Positions 1 through 5,320 of a stretch of 8,178 bases of DNA are shown in pieces. The notes beneath the pieces are model-generated. The model was not told the DNA's origin. It saw only the letters and a program-made list of their open reading frames with translations, and searched no databases. This stretch comes from Thiobacillus sp. UBA2186 (GTDB lineage: Bacteria > Pseudomonadota > Gammaproteobacteria > Burkholderiales > Thiobacillaceae), in contig DCVO01000103.1 of assembly GCA_002327405.1 (NCBI GenBank), forward strand, positions 305 through 8,482, given 5' to 3'. A program made the translations under genes and the position numbers. Numbering within the stretch: the stretch's first letter is position 1; each line of letters starts with the position of its first letter.

Positions 1-519
<519 letters not shown>

Positions 520-536
520 GTTCTGCTCAGTTTTGG

Positions 537-770
537 TTAATGCGTGGAACCGGAACCCTTGGCCGAGTGTACGATGCCGGGGAAGTTGCCGACCCGCAGC
601 ACGCTCATGTCGATGCGGTCGGTGGCATTTTCAATTTCAATTCCTACCACGCGACCGTCCGCCGCGATATTGATGTTGACCCCGGGATGCGCCTCCCACG
701 AGTGGTCGGCCGTTTCCGGCAGCAGCTCGATGTAAAGGGTGTCCCGGTCTCCAAAATAAGCGACGTTCAT
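537..770 (-). CDS. DUF2283 family small protein between argF and argG
   Basis: This is a 77-residue protein of unknown function. The N-terminal YFGDRDTLYIEL followed by VNINIAADGRVVGIEIENA (about residues 26-44) is the DUF2283 (PF10049) pattern: a D-x-LYI strand, then a turn, then DGxVVGIEI. The C-terminus ends in a polar tail (KGSGSTH). I chose the ATG at 768-770 and not an in-frame ATG further upstream at 858-860, because the domain begins here, a GGAAG sequence lies 8 bases before it, and the ATG overlaps the argF stop as ATGA. That overlap implies translational coupling to argF. argG follows after 17 bases. It has no signal peptide or membrane segment. Its place between two arginine genes suggests co-expression with them, but no biochemical role can be read from the sequence. 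Confidence 0.85.
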   Translation of the reverse strand: MNVAYFGDRDTLYIELLPETADHSWEAHPGVNINIAADGRVVGIEIENATDRIDMSVLRVGNFPGIVHSAKGSGSTH

Positions 771-1699
771 TTTTTTGCTTCCTGGTTGTCCAGCTTGCCC
801 AGCAGCAGGTATTCCATCAGCGCCTTCTGGGTATGCAGGCGATTCTCGGCCTCGTCCCACACCACGCTCTGCGGGCCGTCGATCACGTCGGCGTCGACTT
901 CCTCGCCGCGGTGCGCGGGCAGGCAGTGCATGAACACGGCGTCAGTCCTGGCCACCTTCATCATGTCGGCATCCACGCGCCAGTCGGCAAAGGCCTGCTT
1001 GCGCACTTCGTTCTCCGCCTCGAAACCCATGCTGGTCCACACGTCGGTGGTCACGAGGTCGGCGCCCTTGCAGGCTTCCATGGGGTCGGCAAAGCTCTCG
1101 AAATGGCTGGTGTCGTACAGGCCCGCGCGCTCCGGCTCGACCTCGTAGCCGGGCGGCGTGGACACATGCACGTTGAAATCCAGCACCACCGCGGCCTGCA
1201 GCCAGGTGTTGCACATGTTGTTGGAGTCGCCCACCCAGGCCACGGTCTTGCCGCGGATGTCGCCGCGATGCTCGATGTAGGTGAAGATGTCGGCCAGGAT
1301 CTGGCAGGGATGGTATTCGTTGGTCAGCCCGTTGATCACCGGCACGCGCGAATGCCCGGCGAAGCGCTCGATGATCTCCTGCTCGAAGGTGCGGATCATC
1401 ACGATGTCGACCATGCGCGAGATCACCTCGGCCGCATCTTCCACCGGCTCGCCGCGCCCCAGTTGGGTATCGCGCGTATTGAGGTAGATGGCCGCGCCGC
1501 CCAGCTGGTGCATGCCGGCCTCGAAGGAAAGCCGCGTGCGGGTCGAGCTTTTCTCGAAAATCATCGCCAGGGTGCGGTCCACCAGCGGATGATATTTCTC
1601 GTAGCGCTTGAAGCGATCCTTGATCACACGCGTGCGAGCGAACAGATATTCCAGCTCATCGCGCGTCAGATCCTTGAATTGCAGGAAGTGCTTGACCAT
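767..1699 (-). CDS. argF: Ornithine carbamoyltransferase (anabolic)
   Basis: ArgF transfers the carbamoyl group from carbamoyl phosphate to ornithine to give citrulline, in the cytoplasm, usually as a trimer. The protein is 310 residues, normal for the family. The carbamoyl phosphate loop SSTRTR is at residues 51-56 and HPCQ at 130-133. The ornithine-side SMG loop is at 223-225 and HCLPAHRGEE at 258-267. SMG and HCLP separate it from aspartate carbamoyltransferase. The start is the ATG at 1697-1699, 14 bases after the argD stop, with a modest GGGACG ribosome binding site. The stop TGA overlaps the next ATG as ATGA. Its place in an argD-argF-(DUF2283)-argG run, and the absence of arcA or arcC nearby, argue for the biosynthetic role over the catabolic one. 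Confidence 0.97.
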   Translation of the reverse strand: MVKHFLQFKDLTRDELEYLFARTRVIKDRFKRYEKYHPLVDRTLAMIFEKSSTRTRLSFEAGMHQLGGAAIYLNTRDTQLGRGEPVEDAAEVISRMVDIVMIRTFEQEIIERFAGHSRVPVINGLTNEYHPCQILADIFTYIEHRGDIRGKTVAWVGDSNNMCNTWLQAAVVLDFNVHVSTPPGYEVEPERAGLYDTSHFESFADPMEACKGADLVTTDVWTSMGFEAENEVRKQAFADWRVDADMMKVARTDAVFMHCLPAHRGEEVDADVIDGPQSVVWDEAENRLHTQKALMEYLLLGKLDNQEAKK

Positions 1700-1713
1700 G
1701 TTTCGTCCCGGTT

Positions 1714-2886
1714 CTACGCCGCCAGCAGCACCCTGATCTCCTCGGCCAGGGGCGGCAACAGCTCGTCGGCATGGGCCTGGGTGAAGATGAGCGGCGGCAC
1801 CAGCCGGACCACCTTGTCCGAGGTCACGTTCACCAGGAAACCGCGCTCGCGCATTTTGCCGACGATGTCGCCGCAGGGCCGGTCGAGTTCGATGCCGAGC
1901 ATCAGGCCCCGGCCGCGGATGTCCACCACGCCGGCGACATCGGCCAGCATCGACTTCAACTGCGCGAGCATATAGGCGCCGGTCTTCTCGGCGTTTTCGC
2001 GCAGATTCTGTTTTTCCACCGCCTCCAGCGTGGCGAGCGCAGCCGCGCAGGCGAGCGGATTGCCGCCGAAGGTGGAGCCGTGGTTGCCGGGCTTGAACAC
2101 CTCGGCCGCCTCCCCGCGCGCGAGACAGGCGCCGATCGGCACGCCGCCACCCAGGCCCTTGGCCAGCGCCATCACGTCCGGCACCACGCCGCTGTGCTGA
2201 AAGGCGAACCAGGCGCCGGTGCGCGCGATGCCGGTCTGCACTTCATCCAGCATCATCAGCAAGCCGAACTCGTCGCAAATCCTGCGCAGTTCGACCATGT
2301 AGTCGGCCGCCGCGACGTTGATGCCGCCCTCGCCCTGCAAAGGCTCGACCAGCACCGCCACCACGTCCTGGCTGGTGGACGCCACCTGGCGGATGGCCGC
2401 GATATCGTTGAACGGCACGCGCGCGAAACCCGACAGCAGCGGCTCGAAGCCGGCCTGAATCTTGCGGCTGCCGGTGGCGGACAGCGTCGCCATGGTGCGG
2501 CCATGAAAGGACTGCTCGGTGACGATGATGGTCGGATTGTCGATGCCCTTGTTATGCCCGTACAGACGGGCAAGCTTGATTGCCGCCTCGTTGGCCTCGC
2601 AGCCGGAATTGCAGAAGAAGGCCTTGTCCATGCCGGACAAGCCGCACAGGCGATCGGAAAGCTCCTCCTGGCGCTTGACGCGGTACAGGTTGGAACTGTG
2701 GATCAGCGATGCCGCCTGCTCGGCGATGGCCTTGACCAGACCGGGATGGCCGTGGCCCAGGGTGTTCACCGCCACGCCGGCTACCGCATCCAGATAGCGC
2801 TTGCCGTCCTCGTCCCAGAGGTAAACGCCCTCGCCGCGCACGAACGCGAGCGGCTGGCGGGCATAGGTGTTCATCAAATGTGACAT
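1714..2886 (-). CDS. argD: Acetylornithine aminotransferase
   Basis: ArgD is a PLP-dependent class III aminotransferase that converts N-acetylglutamate semialdehyde to N-acetylornithine with glutamate as amino donor. Relatives also act on succinyl-diaminopimelate in lysine synthesis or in arginine breakdown. The protein is 390 residues, the usual length. Landmarks are NSGCEANE at 93-100, FHGRT at 127-131, MLDEVQTG at 212-219 with the PLP-contacting Asp214, the PLP lysine in LAKGLGGG (Lys243), and GSTFGGNPLA at 270-279. The chosen ATG (2884-2886) has an AGGAAG ribosome binding site about 9 bases upstream; a second in-frame ATG at codon 5 (2872-2874) is possible. argF follows 14 bases downstream. 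A hairpin terminator ends about 16 bases before this ATG, so transcription of argD needs its own start or read-through. Confidence 0.95.
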   Translation of the reverse strand: MSHLMNTYARQPLAFVRGEGVYLWDEDGKRYLDAVAGVAVNTLGHGHPGLVKAIAEQAASLIHSSNLYRVKRQEELSDRLCGLSGMDKAFFCNSGCEANEAAIKLARLYGHNKGIDNPTIIVTEQSFHGRTMATLSATGSRKIQAGFEPLLSGFARVPFNDIAAIRQVASTSQDVVAVLVEPLQGEGGINVAAADYMVELRRICDEFGLLMMLDEVQTGIARTGAWFAFQHSGVVPDVMALAKGLGGGVPIGACLARGEAAEVFKPGNHGSTFGGNPLACAAALATLEAVEKQNLRENAEKTGAYMLAQLKSMLADVAGVVDIRGRGLMLGIELDRPCGDIVGKMRERGFLVNVTSDKVVRLVPPLIFTQAHADELLPPLAEEIRVLLAA

Positions 2887-2903
2887 GGCACGTTCTTCCT
2901 AAA

Positions 2904-2931
2904 AAGCAACACGGCGGCCTAAGCCGCCGTG
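2904..2931 (-). terminator. Rho-independent terminator between the PuuD-like gene and argD
   Basis: The stem CACGGCGGC (2910-2918) pairs perfectly with GCCGCCGTG (2923-2931) around a 4-base loop: nine pairs, almost all G-C. On the minus strand it is followed by TTGCTTTTT, a broken but clear U-tract, directly before the AGGAAG ribosome binding site of argD. It lies about 20 bases after the stop of the membrane protein gene, so it most simply ends that transcript. It could instead act as an attenuator in an argD leader. Confidence 0.75.
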
Positions 2932-2949
2932 CGCAGGTATTTGGCTGTT

Positions 2950-2955
2950 ATTTTA
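2950..2955 (-). promoter_or_regulatory. Possible -10 element for argD (weak)
   Basis: TAAAAT on the minus strand, one base from TATAAT, overlaps the stop codon of the membrane protein gene and lies about 64 bases upstream of the argD ATG. No convincing -35 is found at 16-18 bases, so the call rests on the -10 alone. If it is used, the hairpin at 2910-2931 would lie inside the argD 5' leader. Confidence 0.2.
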
Positions 2956-3438
2956 GCCGAAAATCACGCCGCTATGCTGCCAGCCATAGGACATGAAGAA
3001 CAGCATGGGGATGGACAGCATGGTATTGGTGCGGGAAGCCAGGAAGCCCACCCGTCGAGCCTTGGCCTTCTCTTCGTCGGAAGCCGGCTTCATGCCCAGG
3101 ATCTTCTGCTGGTTCGGCCAGATCAGCACCCACACGTTGAACAGCATGATGGTGCCCAGCCAGGCGCCGATGCCGATGCCCGCCCAGCCCGGCTGCAGCA
3201 TGAAGGCAGCGGTGAAGTTGCCGCCCAGCAGGGCCGCGCCGGCCAGCCAGGTCACCAGGGCGGCCCAGCGGAAGAAAAACAGCGCGCGCGGCGCCACGTG
3301 CTTGCTGATGCCGGCAGCGGTGCCGTCCTCGGCCGCCGCCTTGAGCGCCGCGACCTGCACGAAATTGAAATAGTAGAGCAGGCCAATCCACATGACGCCT
3401 GCCATGATGTGTATCCAGCGAGCCAATGCGAGTTCCAT
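2953..3438 (-). CDS. Four-helix membrane protein, PuuD/urate-oxidase N-terminal domain-like (PF06181)
   Basis: This 161-residue integral membrane protein has four likely helices at about residues 3-27, 51-75, 84-107 and 137-153. WIHIMAGVMWIGLLYYFNFV (8-27) and WPNQQKILG (107-115) resemble the membrane domain of urate hydroxylase PuuD (PF06181, Urate_ox_N). In full PuuD that domain is about twice as long and is followed by a cytochrome c. Here there is no CxxCH motif, so it is a short stand-alone version. His10, in the first helix, and His47 and His155, near membrane edges, could bind heme or metal, but this is inference. No purine breakdown genes are nearby, so urate oxidation is doubtful. 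The ATG at 3436-3438 follows GGAG with 7-base spacing. It lies 12 bases after a 31-codon membrane peptide gene with almost the same ribosome binding site, and a terminator follows. Membrane location is certain; function is not. Confidence 0.7.
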   Translation of the reverse strand: MELALARWIHIMAGVMWIGLLYYFNFVQVAALKAAAEDGTAAGISKHVAPRALFFFRWAALVTWLAGAALLGGNFTAAFMLQPGWAGIGIGAWLGTIMLFNVWVLIWPNQQKILGMKPASDEEKAKARRVGFLASRTNTMLSIPMLFFMSYGWQHSGVIFG

Positions 3439-3450
3439 TGTTGTTCTCCC

Positions 3451-3546
3451 CTACATCAAGAAATTTTTGACGACGACGTACAGCACGAGGGTCAGCACCA
3501 GCCCTGAAATAAAGGTGCCCCAGAGCGAATCAAGCGGGTTTTTCAT
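3451..3546 (-). CDS. 31-residue single-helix membrane peptide upstream of the PuuD-like gene
   Basis: This short reading frame runs from ATG at 3544-3546 to TAG at 3451-3453. It begins MKNPLDSLWG, continues with an uncharged helix of about 17 residues (TFISGLVLTLVLYVVV, 11-26) and ends KNFLM. The acidic and aromatic start, a single helix and a short lysine end are typical of very small membrane subunits such as CydX or CcoQ-like peptides. It has an excellent GGAGG ribosome binding site 6 bases before the ATG. The 14 bases GGAGnACAACAATG recur, with one mismatch, at the start of the next gene, 12 bases downstream, so the two are probably made together. I do not recognise a named family. That it is a subunit or stabiliser of the PuuD-like protein is inference. 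Confidence 0.65.
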   Translation of the reverse strand: MKNPLDSLWGTFISGLVLTLVLYVVVKNFLM

Positions 3547-3580
3547 TGTTGTCCTCCATCCTTCTTTGTAACCACCAGTT

Positions 3581-3634
3581 AAAAAAGCATGGCACGTCCG
3601 GGTTCAGGCCAATGCCCCGAACCGAGGCGTGCCA
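3581..3634 (-). terminator. Rho-independent terminator after sodB
   Basis: Read on the minus strand, TGGCACG (3628-3634) pairs with CGTGCCA (3590-3596). Inside it GGTTCGGG pairs with CCTGAACC, giving a long hairpin with one internal loop. It is followed by TGCTTTTTT (T-run at 3581-3586). It starts about 27 bases beyond the sodB stop and separates sodB from the small membrane peptide gene. Confidence 0.8.
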
Positions 3635-3661
3635 AGCGTGCAGGCCTGCGGCTTTCACCGA

Positions 3662-4246
3662 TCAGGCGTAATTGGCCTCGGCGAACTGCCAGTTGACCAG
3701 ATGCTCGAGAAAGGTCTCGACGAACTTCGGACGCAGGTTGCGGTAATCGATGTAGTAGGCGTGCTCCCAGACGTCGATGGTCAGCACGGCCTTGTCGCCG
3801 GTGGTCAGCGGGGTGCCGGCCGGGCCCATGTTGACGATGTCGACCGAACCGTCGGCCTTTTTCACCAGCCAGGTCCAGCCCGAGCCGAAATTGCCCACGG
3901 CGCTGGCCTGGAAGGCCTTCTTGAACTCGTCCAGGCTGCCCCATTTCCTGTTGATGGCATCCGCAAGTGCGCCGCCGGGTGCGCCGCCGCCATTGGGCTT
4001 CATGCAATTCCAGAAAAAGGTATGGTTCCAGACCTGGGCCGCATTGTTGTAGACGCCGCCGGCAGGCGCGCTCTTGACGATGTCTTCCAGCGGCTTGTTC
4101 TCGAATTCCGTGCCCTTGATCAGGTTGTTCAGGTTCGTCACGTAAGCTTGGTGATGCTTGCCGTAGTGGTAATCGAAGGTTTCTTCGCTCATGTGCGGAG
4201 CAAGCGCATCCTTGGCATAAGGAAGGGGGGGCAGTTGGTGTTCCAT
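3662..4246 (-). CDS. sodB: Iron superoxide dismutase
   Basis: SodB turns two superoxide radicals into oxygen and hydrogen peroxide in the cytoplasm, as a dimer. The protein is 194 residues, matching E. coli SodB (193). The metal ligands are all visible: His27 in DYHYGKHHQAYV, His75 in AAQVWNHTFFWN, and Asp158 and His162 in DVWEHAYYIDYRN. Gln71 in AAQVWNH is the position typical of the iron enzyme; manganese enzymes carry glycine there. FGSGWTWLV is at 120-128. The reading frame stays open upstream to 4408, but the ATG at 4244-4246 is the true start: it has GGAGA 6 bases before it and gives MEHQLPPLPY, the normal family beginning. The gene has its own promoter and terminator, so it is probably a single-gene transcript. 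Confidence 0.96.
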   Translation of the reverse strand: MEHQLPPLPYAKDALAPHMSEETFDYHYGKHHQAYVTNLNNLIKGTEFENKPLEDIVKSAPAGGVYNNAAQVWNHTFFWNCMKPNGGGAPGGALADAINRKWGSLDEFKKAFQASAVGNFGSGWTWLVKKADGSVDIVNMGPAGTPLTTGDKAVLTIDVWEHAYYIDYRNLRPKFVETFLEHLVNWQFAEANYA

Positions 4247-4317
4247 GATTTCTCCAGGGTTGATGTCATCCAGTTCAGGGAGTCTCGGCACCTGGCAATG
4301 GCTCGGAACGCAAGGTA

Positions 4318-4328
4318 GGAGCCGCTCC
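4318..4328. repeat. Short palindrome GGAGCCGCTCC in the sodB leader
   Basis: An 11-base palindrome within TAGGAGCCGCTCCACAAG, inside the sodB 5' leader. On the minus strand it reads TGTGGAGCGGCTCCTAC, which resembles fragments of the GTAGGAGCGGC-type repetitive extragenic palindromes of proteobacteria. Only a single arm is present here, so it may be a remnant or chance. Confidence 0.25.
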
Positions 4329-4379
4329 ACAAGCGCTTTTTGCAAGATTCCCGTGGCTTGAAGTTGGTTTGGAGATTGA

Positions 4380-4408
4380 ATTCTAGCCGCCGACCGACAG
4401 GCGGGCAA
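4380..4408 (-). promoter_or_regulatory. Sigma-70 type promoter for sodB
   Basis: Minus strand: TTGCCC (4403-4408) and TAGAAT (4380-4385) separated by exactly 17 bases. Transcription would start near 4373, giving a leader of about 127 bases before the sodB ATG. No other pair of this quality is seen in the 4247-4547 gap. Confidence 0.6.
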
Positions 4409-4490
4409 TAGTTGACTGAATCCGTCGAGTATTTTTTATGTGTCGGCAGTTGCTTCCAGGCAGCATCCGGCACAGGCTCGCGATCGCCGC

Positions 4491-4518
4491 CTGGCGCAAA
4501 CGTGCTGCATGCTAAAAT
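4491..4518 (+). promoter_or_regulatory. Probable extended -10 promoter for the DUF3579 gene
   Basis: TGCTAAAAT (4510-4518) is an extended -10 element (TGn followed by TAAAAT). The best -35 is the poor CTGGCG at 4491-4496 with a 16-base spacer, which fits the weaker -35 need of extended -10 promoters. The start point would be near 4525, leaving a leader of about 23 bases. It faces away from the sodB promoter. Confidence 0.45.
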
Positions 4519-4547
4519 TCCGCGTCAGCGTCCTTTTGGAAACGTCC

Positions 4548-4835
4548 ATGCCCGATCAGCCGGCCAACAATCAGCTCATTATTCGTGGCGTCACATCCGC
4601 TGGGCACACCTTCCGACCCAGTGACTGGGCAGAAAGACTGGCGGGCGTGCTGTCCGTCTTCAGCATCGACTCGCGCCTCAACTACTCTCCCTATCTGCAT
4701 CCCATGAGCTGCGATCGGCTCAAATGCCTGGTCGTCGACGCCAAGCTGGAACAGCTCGACAACCGCGCCTGGAATTTCATCATGGGCTTCGCGCACGACA
4801 ACGACCTGGTGGTCGAACCCTTCAAACGTTCCTAA
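4548..4835 (+). CDS. DUF3579 family protein
   Basis: This is a 95-residue soluble protein of unknown function, common in betaproteobacteria. The recognisable stretch is IIRGVTSAGHTFRPSDWAER (11-30), followed by SRLNYSPYLHP (42-52), LKCLVVDAKL (58-67) and FIMGFAHDNDLVVE (77-90). These match my recollection of DUF3579. The frame is open back to 4440, but the ATG at 4548-4550 is preferred: it has GGAAA about 8 bases upstream, lies just after a plausible promoter, and gives the usual family length. It is transcribed towards rpsT and ends at a shared terminator. Placement between arginine genes and rpsT is, as I recall, a common betaproteobacterial arrangement, but it does not reveal the function. 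Confidence 0.85.
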   Translation: MPDQPANNQLIIRGVTSAGHTFRPSDWAERLAGVLSVFSIDSRLNYSPYLHPMSCDRLKCLVVDAKLEQLDNRAWNFIMGFAHDNDLVVEPFKRS

Positions 4836-4836
4836 A

Positions 4837-4853
4837 AGCCGCATCGCGCGGCT
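4837..4853 (+). other. Small hairpin after the DUF3579 stop
   Basis: AGCCGC (4837-4842) pairs with GCGGCT (4848-4853) around a 5-base loop, starting one base after the stop codon. It has no T-run of its own and precedes the strong terminator at 4864-4891 by about 10 bases, so it may protect the 3' end or aid termination. Confidence 0.4.
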
Positions 4854-4863
4854 GAGGCACATG

Positions 4864-4891
4864 AAAAACGCCGCTGACGCGGCGTTTTTTT
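4864..4891. terminator. Bidirectional terminator shared by the DUF3579 gene and rpsT
   Basis: ACGCCGC (4868-4874) pairs with GCGGCGT (4879-4885) around a TGAC loop. On the plus strand seven T bases follow (4885-4891). On the minus strand the A-run at 4864-4868 becomes five T bases. The structure lies between two convergent genes, 28 bases after the DUF3579 stop and 19 bases after the end of rpsT, so it can end both transcripts. Confidence 0.88.
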
Positions 4892-4910
4892 CATCACACC
4901 CCCAACCCGA

Positions 4911-5174
4911 TCAGGCCATGGCCTTGATGGCTTGGGCCAGGCGGCTCTTGTGGCGAGCGGCCTTGTTCTTGTGGATGATCTTCTTGTCGGCGATGCTGTC
5001 GATCACGCTCATGGAAGACTGGAGCACGCCGGCAGCGGCAGCCTTGTCACCGGCGGCGATCGCGGCGCGGACCTTCTTGATGGCGGTGCGCAGTTCGGAA
5101 CGCTGGGCCATGTTGTGTGCACGCGCAACGAGAGCCTGGCGGGCGCGCTTGCGGGCTTGAACGGTGTTTGCCAT
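4911..5174 (-). CDS. rpsT: 30S ribosomal protein S20
   Basis: S20 binds 16S rRNA in the body of the small ribosomal subunit early in assembly. The protein is 87 residues, the usual size, very rich in Lys, Arg and Ala, with the typical start MANTVQARKRARQ and the later stretch SVIDSIADKKIIHKNKAARH (56-75). The open frame reaches back to 5312, but the ATG at 5172-5174 with AGGAG 7 bases upstream is the real start. E. coli rpsT starts with UUG, a feature of its autoregulation; here it is a plain ATG. The gene has a strong promoter and a 70-base leader with a hairpin, and is divergent from murJ. Confidence 0.96.
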   Translation of the reverse strand: MANTVQARKRARQALVARAHNMAQRSELRTAIKKVRAAIAAGDKAAAAGVLQSSMSVIDSIADKKIIHKNKAARHKSRLAQAIKAMA

Positions 5175-5192
5175 TAATGGACTCCTGTAAAC

Positions 5193-5214
5193 GGGCTTCC
5201 CGCAGGGAAAACCC
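5193..5214 (-). promoter_or_regulatory. Hairpin in the rpsT leader
   Basis: On the minus strand GGG-TT-TTCCC pairs with GGGAA-G-CCC around a TGC loop, with a small internal mismatch. It ends about 18 bases before the rpsT ATG, just before the AGGAG ribosome binding site. S20 is known to repress its own translation in E. coli; that this hairpin takes part is inference. Confidence 0.35.
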
Positions 5215-5250
5215 GGATAAATCGGATAGCAGAATGCAGTAAAGCGTGAG

Positions 5251-5280
5251 ATTATAAGGGAAAAATCAAATATCCAGCAA
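5251..5280 (-). promoter_or_regulatory. Sigma-70 promoter for rpsT
   Basis: Minus strand: a perfect TATAAT (5251-5256) with TTGCTG (5275-5280) upstream at 18-base spacing. The start would be near 5244, about 70 bases before the rpsT ATG. The -10 match and the AT-rich spacer make this the strongest promoter in the window, as expected for a ribosomal protein gene. Confidence 0.75.
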
Positions 5281-5320
5281 GCTCGACATAACAAACCGGC
5301 AACAACCGCCAAATTCCTGC

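Noticed and set aside
771..860. Longer start for the DUF2283 gene
   Set aside because: The 30 added residues overlap argF codons and are absent from the domain; the downstream ATG has the ribosome binding site and the stop/start overlap.
833..1975. 380-codon open frame on the plus strand across argF and the end of argD
   Set aside because: It is antisense to two certain genes, crosses their boundary, has no recognisable domain and is rich in His/Ala/Gly, as expected when GC-rich codons are read on the opposite strand.
1771..2883. 370-codon open frame on the plus strand opposite argD
   Set aside because: A mirror of argD codon usage; no family resemblance and no ribosome binding site of note.
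4247..4408. N-terminal extension of sodB by 54 codons
   Set aside because: The frame is open, but the internal ATG has the good ribosome binding site and gives the family-standard length; the extension has no signal peptide and its first codons overlap the promoter.
4189..4473. 94-codon minus-strand frame covering the sodB leader and start
   Set aside because: It overlaps the sodB start in another frame, spans the sodB promoter, and has no recognisable domain.
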